Part shown: positions 27,483-35,579 of the stretch, one piece after another
How positions within the stretch are numbered: the first letter of the stretch is position 1
How the letters are laid out: each line of letters opens with the position of its first letter
DNA from: an uncultured Lacinutrix sp.
GTDB lineage: Bacteria; Bacteroidota; Bacteroidia; Flavobacteriales; Flavobacteriaceae
Reading direction: 5' to 3'
Assembly (NCBI RefSeq): GCF_947500605.1
Contig: NZ_CANMSJ010000005.1
Span: 62,001-126,000, forward strand
DNA length: 64,000 bases
Program-made: the position numbers and the translations under genes
Notes under the pieces: model-generated
The model's database searches: none
The model's input: the letters and a program-made list of their open reading frames with translations, nothing else
What the model was told of the DNA's origin: nothing

Positions 27483-29106
27483 TCAGAATATAAAATACAC
27501 TTTTTAAACGCGGATTGTTTTGGTTAGAGTTGCTGCCAAAACGATTTAAATCGTAAGTAGCCATTTCTTTTACCTCATAATTAGCTCTTATTTGAGCTTC
27601 ATTTTCGGCACTCATTTCATACACAAGTATTCCAAATTTGTTTTCCTTCGGAAACGTATAACGGTCATTTTTATACTCAATTTCAGGAATACTGTTTCCG
27701 TAATCCCAAATGGTTTCTGGAGCGATATAATTAACAGCATATAAGTTAATATTACGCTGTTGGTTTTCTTCATTTAAATCAGAAATACTACTATAATCTT
27801 CATTTTCAAAAGCATTAGAAAGTGGTAATGCTAAAACAAAAACGGAAGCAAAAAAGAATACTGTAAGTAGAAATACGTTTTTAATGTTTTTCGCTTTTAG
27901 CTGAAGCAAAATAAATACACCAATAGTAAACAAAACTATGGAAGCGATAGTAAATCGTACTAAATGACTCTGTAGTTCAGCACTAAAAAGCATGAACATT
28001 ACAATAGGAAAAGCAATACCAATAACGCCAATTAACCCAAAATTAAAATAAACAGGAAACGTCTCGCGCTTGTCTTTTAGTACTTTAAATTTTCGGATTA
28101 AATACTCTATATAAAAACCAATATTAAAAGCCAACGGAATTAAAACAGGTACTAAATAACGCGATTTTTTCATTGGCACTAAAGACAATAAAACTACTGC
28201 AGTAAGTGTCCAAACTAAACTAAATTTATAAGCTTTATAATGGCTCACACGCTTTTTTAAATAAGGATATAATAACGAAATAAAAGCAGGTATAGTCCAA
28301 ATCCCAGTCTGTACAAAGAAACTCCAATAATAATAAAAAGGTCTAACGTTATAGCTTTTCCAAGTACCAGTTTCTTTGGCAACAGTACTGTTTAAAACGT
28401 TTGGATCTTTTAATTTAACATATAAATACCAAGAACCCCCAATAATTAATCCTAATACAATGGCACTTAAAAGCTGTGGTAGTTTTTGTTTAATTGCCTT
28501 GTATTTAAAACTAAACCGATAGGCAATTAAAAACGGAAGCAATAAAGCATATATAGAAATAGGTCCTTTTGCTAATATAGAAAGGCCTAAACAAATTCCT
28601 GTAAAAAGCGCATGTTTCCAACGGCTAACATCTTGTTTAAAAATGTTATAGAAATAGTAAATAGACACAAGCATAAAAGCGTGTGTAAAAATATCTGAAG
28701 GTGCTTCAAAAGTAATCCCAATAACATAAAAAGAAGTGATTAAAACCAAAGCATTAATCATACTATGTGTTCTGCTTTTTAAAATAGTTCTTGAAAAATA
28801 ATACATAAAACTACCCGCAAGCATTACCATTAAAACGGCTGGTAATCGCATACCAAAAAGACTTTTTGTACCAAATAATATACCACCCAAAGCCGAAAAC
28901 CAAGCTGGTAAAGGAGGTTTTTGGTAACGTGCAACGTTATTCATTGTGGTAAGTAACCAATGATCGTTGTTAAGCATTTCGCGAGCGGTAATAAAGTTTC
29001 TCGCTTCCATAATAGAAATCTGTAAAGTATCTAAATTTGGAAGTAACATAACCGCTACAAACAAACATATAAATAGTATGGGATAGTTTTTAAGCGCTTT
29101 AAACAT
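27472..29106 (-). CDS. GT39-type membrane glycosyltransferase (ArnT-like)
   Basis: This 544-residue protein has about 12 membrane helices in its first 430 residues and a short soluble C-terminal part. The first loop reads NFITAREMLNNDHWLLTTMN, followed by RYQKPPLPAWFSALGGILFG, the block typical of GT39/GT83 enzymes (ArnT, PMT) that use polyprenyl-phosphate sugars. ArnT transfers aminoarabinose to lipid A; the sugar and acceptor here are unknown. It is the last gene of a tight minus-strand cassette: GT2 (donor synthesis), LAB_N (membrane partner), GT39 (transfer). Its start overlaps the upstream gene by 8 bases. Confidence 0.82.
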   Translation of the reverse strand: MFKALKNYPILFICLFVAVMLLPNLDTLQISIMEARNFITAREMLNNDHWLLTTMNNVARYQKPPLPAWFSALGGILFGTKSLFGMRLPAVLMVMLAGSFMYYFSRTILKSRTHSMINALVLITSFYVIGITFEAPSDIFTHAFMLVSIYYFYNIFKQDVSRWKHALFTGICLGLSILAKGPISIYALLLPFLIAYRFSFKYKAIKQKLPQLLSAIVLGLIIGGSWYLYVKLKDPNVLNSTVAKETGTWKSYNVRPFYYYWSFFVQTGIWTIPAFISLLYPYLKKRVSHYKAYKFSLVWTLTAVVLLSLVPMKKSRYLVPVLIPLAFNIGFYIEYLIRKFKVLKDKRETFPVYFNFGLIGVIGIAFPIVMFMLFSAELQSHLVRFTIASIVLFTIGVFILLQLKAKNIKNVFLLTVFFFASVFVLALPLSNAFENEDYSSISDLNEENQQRNINLYAVNYIAPETIWDYGNSIPEIEYKNDRYTFPKENKFGILVYEMSAENEAQIRANYEVKEMATYDLNRFGSNSNQNNPRLKSVFYILTKK

Positions 29107-29722
29107 TTTGATTTTTTAGAATAATTAAATTTCTAACGTAAATTACGGTCCCTAAAATATGACCTACAAAAAGCACAGGATCTTTTCTAAAGATAGCATA
29201 AGTTAAAATTAAAAGCGAACCTATTAAACTTAAAGCCCAAAAGCCAAAAGGGAGAGATGAACTTTTTTGTTTTTCAGAATACAACCACTGGTAAACAAAA
29301 CGCAGTGTAAAAATAGTTTGAGAGACAATACCTAAAGTTAGTAGCCAATACGGGATGTCTTCATTTTTAAAGAAAACGTTTACATCTATTCTGTTATTAT
29401 TAAAATAGAAAACAGTAATAAATAATGGCATAAATAGTAAGACGTAGCGTAAAACTACTGGTATTTTCTCCCACTGTTTTTGCAGTTGTAAATTTCTAAT
29501 GTATATAAAATAGGTGAGTGCTTGACCAAGCATAATAGCAAAATCGTTGCGTAAATAACCGTAAATAAATAGGAGGAAAGACGCTATTAAACTTAAGGTC
29601 CAAAATAAAGTAGGTGTTACAACACGCTTTGTTTTTTCACTTGTAATCCATTGGATAATTAATCGCGACGAAAATAAAATTTGAGCTAAAAACCCAACGC
29701 TATATATTATCCAATCGCTCAT
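29099..29722 (-). CDS. LAB_N (lipid-A-disaccharide synthase N-terminal-like) membrane protein
   Basis: This 207-residue protein has six predicted helices arranged as two similar halves. Each half has the LAB_N pattern: VGFLAQILFSSRLIIQWITSE and LGIVSQTIFTLRFVYQWLYSE, each followed by PxxFWxLSLI (PTLFWTLSLIAS, PFGFWALSLIGS) and a terminal IYxRNL block. Proteins of this type often lie next to ArnC/ArnT-like genes and are thought to take part in flipping or handling lipid-linked sugars. The start overlaps the GT2 stop by one base. Confidence 0.85.
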   Translation of the reverse strand: MSDWIIYSVGFLAQILFSSRLIIQWITSEKTKRVVTPTLFWTLSLIASFLLFIYGYLRNDFAIMLGQALTYFIYIRNLQLQKQWEKIPVVLRYVLLFMPLFITVFYFNNNRIDVNVFFKNEDIPYWLLTLGIVSQTIFTLRFVYQWLYSEKQKSSSLPFGFWALSLIGSLLILTYAIFRKDPVLFVGHILGTVIYVRNLIILKNQNV

Positions 29723-30441
29723 TAACTCTTTTTAGCTACAGTATAATTAATATACTTTTTCTTCATCCATAAGTAAGCAAAACAATCCATTAAAGGACCA
29801 ATTAACCTATTCCAAACGCCAAATTTAGCTTCTCCAGCAACGCGTGGAAAATGCTGCACAGGAATTTGTTTAATAGTTCCGTTTTGCAATAATATCATGG
29901 CAGGTAAAAAGCGGTGTAAACCTCTAAACATTGGAATACGTTTAGCAAAATCTGTTTTTATAACTTTTAGTGGGCAACCAGTATCGTCCATACCATCGTG
30001 TGTAAAACTTCTTCTAATACCGTTTGCAATTGTAGAACTCATGTTTTTTACAAAACTATCTTTTCTGTTTGCGCGAACACCAGTTACTAAATCGTGCGTT
30101 CCAATATGTTCTAAAAGTAAATTAAAATCGCTTGGTGCCGTTTGCAAATCGCTATCTATGTAACCCACCAATTCGGTGTCAGTATAATCGAAACCAGCTT
30201 TAACAGCAGCACTTAAGCCGCAATTTTCTTTAAAGGCAATAAAAGTAAATTCTGGATTTCTATTACAAATGTCTTCAATTAGTGTTTGGCTTTTGTCTTT
30301 AGAGCCATCGTTAACAAACAAAATTTTGGTAGTTTTTGTTGCTATTTTCGTGTAAGCTAAAAGCTCTTTTTCAACACGTAAAAGATTATCCTCTTCGTTA
30401 TAAACAGGTACAACGATGGTAAATTGGTAAGTCATAAACAA
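29722..30441 (-). CDS. Family 2 glycosyltransferase (polyprenyl-phosphate sugar synthase-like)
   Basis: The 239-residue GT-A enzyme begins IVVPVYNEEDNLLRVEKELL, then has FVNDGSKDKSQTLI and the DXD region YIDSDLQTAP, matching dolichol/undecaprenyl-phosphate mannosyltransferase and ArnC types. It lacks the two C-terminal membrane helices of ArnC; the membrane anchor may be supplied by the LAB_N protein. It heads the GT2/LAB_N/GT39 operon and would make the polyprenyl-phosphate sugar donor. A -7 element lies at 30455-30462. Confidence 0.87.
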   Translation of the reverse strand: MFMTYQFTIVVPVYNEEDNLLRVEKELLAYTKIATKTTKILFVNDGSKDKSQTLIEDICNRNPEFTFIAFKENCGLSAAVKAGFDYTDTELVGYIDSDLQTAPSDFNLLLEHIGTHDLVTGVRANRKDSFVKNMSSTIANGIRRSFTHDGMDDTGCPLKVIKTDFAKRIPMFRGLHRFLPAMILLQNGTIKQIPVQHFPRVAGEAKFGVWNRLIGPLMDCFAYLWMKKKYINYTVAKKS

Positions 30442-30454
30442 TATAATAATGTTA

Positions 30455-30462
30455 CAAATGTA
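30455..30462 (-). promoter_or_regulatory. -7 element for the GT2 operon
   Basis: The minus strand reads TACATTTG, an exact TAnnTTTG match 13 bases upstream of the GT2 start. Confidence 0.5.
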
Positions 30463-30531
30463 TCGTTTTTTTAAGAATAGAAAATGAGTATCAAATAAAA
30501 TATGTTACTTTGTAATTGTAGAACATAATAT

Positions 30532-31473
30532 ATGAAAATATTAGTAACCGGAGCAGCTGGATTTATTGGCTCTCATGCATGCGAAAGTTTAAAAAAGTTA
30601 GGGCACGATGTTATTGGCTTAGATAATTTTAATACCTATTACAATGTTGCGTTAAAGCAATTAAATGAGAAAGCACTTAATGGCAAAGGTATTAGTATTA
30701 TTAATCAGGATTTAAGAGATAACGCTTTCGCGGAAATGCTCCCTAACGATATTCACTACATCTTTCATTTTGCAGCACAACCAGGACTTTCTACTTCATC
30801 TACATTTCAAGATTATTTTTCAAACAATATTATAGGTACTAATAATTTAATCGATTATGCCTTAACATTACCCAATTTAAAATTATTGGTTAATATAGGA
30901 ACCTCTTCAATTTACGGATTAGAAGCTACTTTTCCTGAAACTTCAGTACCTAAACCAGCATCTTATTATGGTGTTACTAAATTAACGGCAGAGCAATTAG
31001 TGCTTCAAAAAAGTAGAGAAAATGTATTGCAATCGTGTTCATTACGTTTGTATTCTGTAATTGGCCCAAGAGAGCGTCCAGAAAAAATGTACACTAAATT
31101 AATTGCTTGCGCTTTTAATAATACACAGTTTCCTTTGTATAATGGTAGTGCTTCGCATTTAAGAAGTTTTACTTATGTTGGAGATATAGTAGATGGCATT
31201 GTAAGTGTTATTGGTAACGAAGCCAAAGTTAATGGAGAGATTATTAATCTTGGTACCGAAGTTGAACATACCACACAAGAAGGTATCGAAGCGGTAGAAA
31301 CTATTATTGGTAAGTCTATACAAATAAACCATGTCGAAGCTAGAGCAGGAGATCAATTGCGTACTAAAGCGAATATTGATAAGGCTAGAGCGCTTTTAAA
31401 TTACAACCCTAAAACTACATTGTTGGAAGGTGTGAAAGCGCAAGTGGAATGGTATGAGGCTAATTTTTTGTAG
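30532..31473 (+). CDS. NAD-dependent sugar-nucleotide epimerase (UDP-glucuronate 4-epimerase-like)
   Basis: The 313-residue SDR enzyme has the Rossmann motif ILVTGAAGFIGSHACESL, LDNFNTYYNVALKQ (typical of UDP-glucuronate epimerases), the catalytic YYGVTK (Tyr/Lys of YxxxK) and SSIYG. It probably interconverts UDP-glucuronate and UDP-galacturonate, or a related sugar, for surface glycans. It is divergent from the GT2 cassette. Its last 35 codons are repeated 0.68 kb downstream (32057-32154). Confidence 0.85.
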   Translation: MKILVTGAAGFIGSHACESLKKLGHDVIGLDNFNTYYNVALKQLNEKALNGKGISIINQDLRDNAFAEMLPNDIHYIFHFAAQPGLSTSSTFQDYFSNNIIGTNNLIDYALTLPNLKLLVNIGTSSIYGLEATFPETSVPKPASYYGVTKLTAEQLVLQKSRENVLQSCSLRLYSVIGPRERPEKMYTKLIACAFNNTQFPLYNGSASHLRSFTYVGDIVDGIVSVIGNEAKVNGEIINLGTEVEHTTQEGIEAVETIIGKSIQINHVEARAGDQLRTKANIDKARALLNYNPKTTLLEGVKAQVEWYEANFL

Positions 31474-31693
31474 TTGACTTTATTTACAAGAGATTATTAA
31501 TGTTTTTATAGAGTAGAATGAGTTACCTGCGCTAACCTCTCCTTTTGTAGTTAGTTGTGTAATTATGCAACTAAATTAGTAAAAGATTAAACAATTTTAT
31601 CAGAAATAGGATTTTGTCAATAGCTTATATTTGTTGTAAAATGTTAAAAAAAAGCATTATATTTAACAAAATAAGTAAAATTTCGAAAAAACT

Positions 31694-31915
31694 ATGATTA
31701 AATTCAAAAAGAACATGAGTGATTTTGATAGAGTTGTAAGATTTATAGTCTCTGTATTATTATTGTCATTGTTTTTTATTGGAGAAATTAGAGGTGTTTT
31801 TGGTGTTCTATTAATTATTGTTTCTTTTATGTTTTCTTTTGCTAGCATAACTGCTTTCTGCCCTTTTTATAAAAGCGTTAACTTTAAAACAAATAAATCA
31901 GACGACTACCTTTAA
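31694..31915 (+). CDS. DUF2892 (YgaP-like) small membrane protein
   Basis: The 73-residue protein has two membrane helices (about 14-31 and 33-52) and matches the DUF2892/YgaP transmembrane family: FKKNMSDFDRVVRFIVSVL and then the TAFCPFYKSV block with its conserved cysteine (E. coli YgaP: CPxY). Many such proteins accompany rhodanese or sulfur-handling genes; none is adjacent here. It lies exactly between the epimerase gene and the partial second copy of its 3' end, which suggests it arrived with a duplication or insertion. Confidence 0.8.
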   Translation: MIKFKKNMSDFDRVVRFIVSVLLLSLFFIGEIRGVFGVLLIIVSFMFSFASITAFCPFYKSVNFKTNKSDDYL

Positions 31916-32056
31916 TGCCAATTAAAGATTAAAATGAAGCATATAAAACGATATTGCTTTTTTTGCCGTTAATATGGTTTGGTGTACGCAATAGTTGTTC
32001 TTTGCTTTGATTAGAAGGCGTAAGTTCAAGTTTTCTTTCCGCTTTAAGTGTGTTTA

Positions 32057-32154
32057 TTGATAAAGTAAAGGTGTTATTAAATTATAATCCTAAAACTACA
32101 TTGTTGGAAGGTGTGAAAGCGCAAGTGGAATGGTATGAGGCTAATTTTTTGTAG
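32057..32154 (+). pseudogene. Duplicated 3' end of the epimerase gene
   Basis: The last 72 bases (32089-32160) are identical to 31408-31479, the 3' end and first downstream bases of the epimerase gene, including the TAG stop. The preceding part (32057-32088, reading IDKVKVLLNYNP) is a diverged match to IDKARALLNYNP. Upstream the similarity stops and there is no start codon or domain, so this is a remnant. Perfect identity at one end with divergence at the other suggests gene conversion or a paralogue fragment. Confidence 0.85.
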
Positions 32155-32168
32155 TTGACTATAGGTAT

Positions 32169-32200
32169 AAGAGGTAACAATAATTTTATTAATACCTCTT
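32169..32200 (+). terminator. Hairpin after the epimerase remnant
   Basis: AAGAGGTA (32169-32176) pairs with TACCTCTT (32193-32200). It lies 15 bases after the remnant's stop. There is no strong T tract. Confidence 0.4.
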
Positions 32201-32218
32201 TAGAAAAAATAGAAAAGT

Positions 32219-32248
32219 AAAAAGTACAGTTTTTAGGCTGTGCTTTTT
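32219..32248 (+). terminator. Intrinsic terminator
   Basis: AAAAAGTACAG (32219-32229) pairs with CTGTGCTTTTT (32238-32248) with one G-U pair, ending in a T tract. Confidence 0.65.
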
Positions 32249-32272
32249 TATGGATTTTGGAAAGGTTCTTTT

Positions 32273-32354
32273 AATATTTCATCGATAAAAAATCGTTTCA
32301 ATGTTTTTTATCATATGTTAAACGAAGTTAGTGGTTTTTTCTAACAAAGTCAAG
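32273..32354 (+). repeat. 82-bp direct repeat, left copy
   Basis: It begins AATATTTCATCGATAAAAAA and contains ATGTTTTTTATCAT and CGAAGTTAGTGGTTTTTTCT. It differs from the copy at 33216-33297 at 9 of 82 positions by eye. The pair flanks the frameshifted HEPN-like gene. Confidence 0.85.
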
Positions 32355-32472
32355 TAGAATGGTAGCATTGCAAAGTGAACCATTTAACCTTAATTAGTTG
32401 TTATTTCAATTCTTTTTTTCTCTTAATATTTTGTTCTTAAAGATATTTATTGATAAACTACTGCTGCTTTCG

Positions 32473-33203
32473 TTATTTAGTGATAAACTTAATCAGATTT
32501 CCATTCACAAGCATAGCTCCATTTCTGATTTCATTTATCGTTTGATATTCCTTATAATGCTTTCCTTGATTTTTAAATATTTGCTTAATTACTTTTCCGG
32601 TTACAATTGATAAAATCTCCTCAACTAATTCGTTAAATTCTTTTATTGATTTTTCAAGGTCATAATTTTCAAAATCTTTCTGATTTCTTAAGAGGCGAAT
32701 TTTTCCACATTCTAATTCAGGTCTTGAAATTTCATAAACATCAAATTTGTGTTCAGAGTCGTCTCTAGTAGATAGAAAGTTTGCTGAATGTGCTCCAATT
32801 TTATTTCGGATAATTATAAGTTCAGATTCAGATAGCTTTTTTTTAAATTCTTTTTTTTTTCTATTTTATGTATTTCTAATAAGTTTTCTACAGCCAATTT
32901 CTGCTGATATGTTGCATTTAAAAGTCCATATAATCTTAAGTACCTTTCTCCAACATCTCTGTGTCTTGACGGTCCTTGTAAATCAAATTCTTTAAAAGAG
33001 TTTTTAGCAAATTCGGTATCATCAATAACATAGAATGCATTTAATAAAATATTCCATCCAAACTTTTTTTCAAATCCATAAAAAATTTTAACATCATTTC
33101 TGAAAGTTGTTTCGCAATTTGCGCCATCCCATTTTAATGAGAAATTACTCAAAATTTCTTTTTGAAGATTATTATACTTTTCAATGATAGTTTCCATTTT
33201 CAT
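32473..33203 (-). pseudogene. Frameshifted gene with HEPN-like RNxxxxH motif
   Basis: The first part (33203 down to about 32851) encodes MKMETIIEKYNNLQKEILSN... through ENLLEIHKIEKKK. The frame then breaks at a run of ten A (32851-32860 as T on the plus strand). One extra A would join it to the next frame, which continues EFKKKLSESELIIIRNKIGAH (in parts: EFKKKLSESEL, IIIRNKIGAHSANFL) and ends LVNGNLIKFITK at 32473, giving about 243 residues. RNKIGAH fits the R-x(4-6)-H active-site pattern of HEPN RNases, which occur in defence and toxin systems, but the match rests on one motif. It may be a sequencing error, a real pseudogene, or homopolymer slippage. Confidence 0.6.
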
Positions 33204-33215
33204 TTAATGAAGCAC

Positions 33216-33297
33216 AATATTTCATTTATAAAAAATTGTATCAATGTTTTTTATCATGTGCTAAACGAAGTTAGTGGTTTTTTCTGATAAAGTAAAG
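33216..33297 (+). repeat. 82-bp direct repeat, right copy
   Basis: It begins AATATTTCATTTATAAAAAA and parallels 32273-32354 along its whole length. It lies immediately upstream of the start codon of the frameshifted gene. Confidence 0.85.
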
Positions 33298-33360
33298 CAA
33301 AACAAAAGCTTAGTAAAGAGACCAATTTAATAAATCCTATTACATAACAAAAAACCAAAA

Positions 33361-34788
33361 CTACTTATCAATAACCAATTTTGATAACGCTTCAGGATAA
33401 CCTCTATCTACTGCAAACTTTCCTGCTAAAGTATCAATGTCTGTTTTCGAGATGCTTTTTAATAAAGCAGTAGGTAATTCCTTTAATGGTTTTTCTACAA
33501 TACCTTCCTCAATAATTTTTTCTAAAATTTGGTTTGCAACCGTTAATGCAGAAGAGGCCTTTATAATTTCGCTACGTGCATAAAACTTACTCGGAAAATG
33601 AACTTCTCCAACTCTTAAACTTGGGTCGTCACCAAAAATTTGTTGCGCACCATATAATGGAGGTCCACCAACAGTAGCGCTTGTAAATGAAGGTACAAAT
33701 TTACCCACAAAAGCAATAGCGTTGTTAGTTCTTGTTTCTATATCATTTTGAGTCCAAGCACGAGACAGTTTTTGTTCAATTTCAGAATTAAACTCAGGTT
33801 GGGCATCATCGGTTTTAGATTGTACTATACCATCATTAAATAGTGTAATATCGTTTGTCATACCATGAATTTGGTAATAATCATCGCGGTAAGGAGTAAG
33901 TTGTGCCATACCATGTGGTGTACCACGTTCTCCATGAAAAATTAACTCTGGAATTAACCCAGAAATAGGCTGCCATTTTGAAACATAAGCAGCTTTAAAC
34001 TCAATTAAACGTTCAGATTTTAAATGCAAAGAATTATCTATTTCTCCTGTTTTAAACCCAGAAGAATTTACTAAGTATTTAACCTTGTAAATGTTGTCTT
34101 TAGTATGTATTTCCCAATTATAATCTAATTTTTTAGATCTAACATCTTTAATATCTGTAACAAAAGTATTTGTTTTTAAATTAGAATCTTTAGAGCTGTT
34201 TAAGGCTAATTGTGCTTGTGCTCCTAATCTAAAAAAATTCCATCCGTATTCTTGAACTAAAATTACAGGCGTTTTTAAAAGGTTATAATCTATTAATTTA
34301 ATAGCGTTGCACATCCATTCGTCTGCTGTATTTGGGACGGCAGTTGTAGGTTGTTTGGCTAAATTTTGTAAGTCTGCTTTATTATAAAGTTTATAATAGT
34401 TTTCTGGAGCACCAAGAATTTCATTTTCGGGATCTTCAGCAATTAATATTTTATAATAATCCACCAACATATCTAGTCGGTTTTCAATTTGAGAAACGGC
34501 GTATTTTTCAGTTTTAGGAATACTTATAAATGTAGGTCTTTCGTCAATAGACTGCGGGAATAGTCGCGCCATTTCTATCGATTGTTTTAAGAGGATTCTA
34601 CATTGCTCATCCGAAATATCTGGATACAAATTTCCTCCAGCATGTAAATGGCAAAATGGCGGACCATTTACCACGCTTTCTTCTTTTTCAAATAAAATAT
34701 TATCTATTCCATATTCGGATAGCTTCAAGGCGATTACAACTCCTGAAACACCACCTCCTATAATACCTACATCGTGTTTAATAGTCAT
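33361..34788 (-). CDS. FAD-dependent oxidoreductase
   Basis: The 475-residue protein starts with the Rossmann dinucleotide motif VGIIGGGVSGVVIALKLSEY followed by an acidic ribose-binding residue (LFEKEES), and keeps a C-terminal hydrophobic region seen in DAO-type flavoenzymes (NNAIAFVGKFVPSFTSAT). Neither substrate nor electron acceptor is evident. The gene starts one base after the stop of the gph-like gene, so the two are one operon. The N-terminal block HAGGNLYPDIS suggests a covalently or closely bound FAD region, but this is not proof. Confidence 0.78.
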   Translation of the reverse strand: MTIKHDVGIIGGGVSGVVIALKLSEYGIDNILFEKEESVVNGPPFCHLHAGGNLYPDISDEQCRILLKQSIEMARLFPQSIDERPTFISIPKTEKYAVSQIENRLDMLVDYYKILIAEDPENEILGAPENYYKLYNKADLQNLAKQPTTAVPNTADEWMCNAIKLIDYNLLKTPVILVQEYGWNFFRLGAQAQLALNSSKDSNLKTNTFVTDIKDVRSKKLDYNWEIHTKDNIYKVKYLVNSSGFKTGEIDNSLHLKSERLIEFKAAYVSKWQPISGLIPELIFHGERGTPHGMAQLTPYRDDYYQIHGMTNDITLFNDGIVQSKTDDAQPEFNSEIEQKLSRAWTQNDIETRTNNAIAFVGKFVPSFTSATVGGPPLYGAQQIFGDDPSLRVGEVHFPSKFYARSEIIKASSALTVANQILEKIIEEGIVEKPLKELPTALLKSISKTDIDTLAGKFAVDRGYPEALSKLVIDK

Positions 34789-34789
34789 A

Positions 34790-35461
34790 CTAAAAAAGGG
34801 CTTCTAAATCTGTGAAATTATCAACTACCGTAGTAGGATTGTAATCGGCAATATTTTCGTTGTAATTATAACCATAACTTACTCCAATACTTTCCATATT
34901 TGCGTTTTGCGCTGCAAGAATATCATTTTTAGAGTCGCCAACCATAATACAGTTTGCAATAGCGACTTCTTGTGTTTTTGCTAAATGTAAAAGCGGCGCT
35001 GCATCTGGTTTTTTTGTAGTTAAAGAATCTTCTCCAATCCAAGATTTAAAAAGATGTTTTATCTCTAGTTTTTCTAAAATAGGAGCAATAAAACTGTATG
35101 GTTTATTCGTGCAAATTACCATTTTATAACCTTTTTTCTCCAGTTTGGTTAAGGTATCGAAAACACCAGGATACATAAAAGTTTTATCGCAAGTTACTGC
35201 TGTATATGCCGAAAAATACACTGTAAATGCTTCTTCTAAAAAAGCATCTGTAAGCTCTTTATTTGGTAGTGCCTTTTTTAAAGCACGTTTTACAAGTGGC
35301 ATTGCGCCGTTACCAATAAAAGGAGTGACTTCTTCTATTGTTAATGGTGATGCATTATAGTGTAATAGCATTTTATTAACAGCTAAAGTTAAATCGGGAA
35401 TGCTATTAATTAGCGTGCCGTCAAAATCGAATATAATCAGTTTTTTATTTTTAAAATCCAC
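34790..35461 (-). CDS. gph: HAD-superfamily phosphatase, phosphoglycolate phosphatase-like
   Basis: The 223-residue protein has the HAD motifs in order: I, IFDFDGTLINSIPDL (nucleophile Asp, acid Asp); II, ICTNKPYS; III lysine near KKPDAAP; IV, VGDSKNDILAAQNA. A four-helix cap lies between I and II. It resembles Gph, which clears 2-phosphoglycolate from DNA repair, but other small phosphates are possible. It is the first gene of a two-gene operon with the FAD oxidoreductase, one base apart. Confidence 0.85.
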   Translation of the reverse strand: MDFKNKKLIIFDFDGTLINSIPDLTLAVNKMLLHYNASPLTIEEVTPFIGNGAMPLVKRALKKALPNKELTDAFLEEAFTVYFSAYTAVTCDKTFMYPGVFDTLTKLEKKGYKMVICTNKPYSFIAPILEKLEIKHLFKSWIGEDSLTTKKPDAAPLLHLAKTQEVAIANCIMVGDSKNDILAAQNANMESIGVSYGYNYNENIADYNPTTVVDNFTDLEALF

Positions 35462-35579
35462 AGATATTTATTTTCAAACAAAGATGCGGAAGTTTTTATT
35501 AAATAGTAAGAAATTACTATGTTTTTAGTGAAGGTTATTGTTATTGTATTCGTGTTTTAAATTGAAAAAAAGATTTTTT

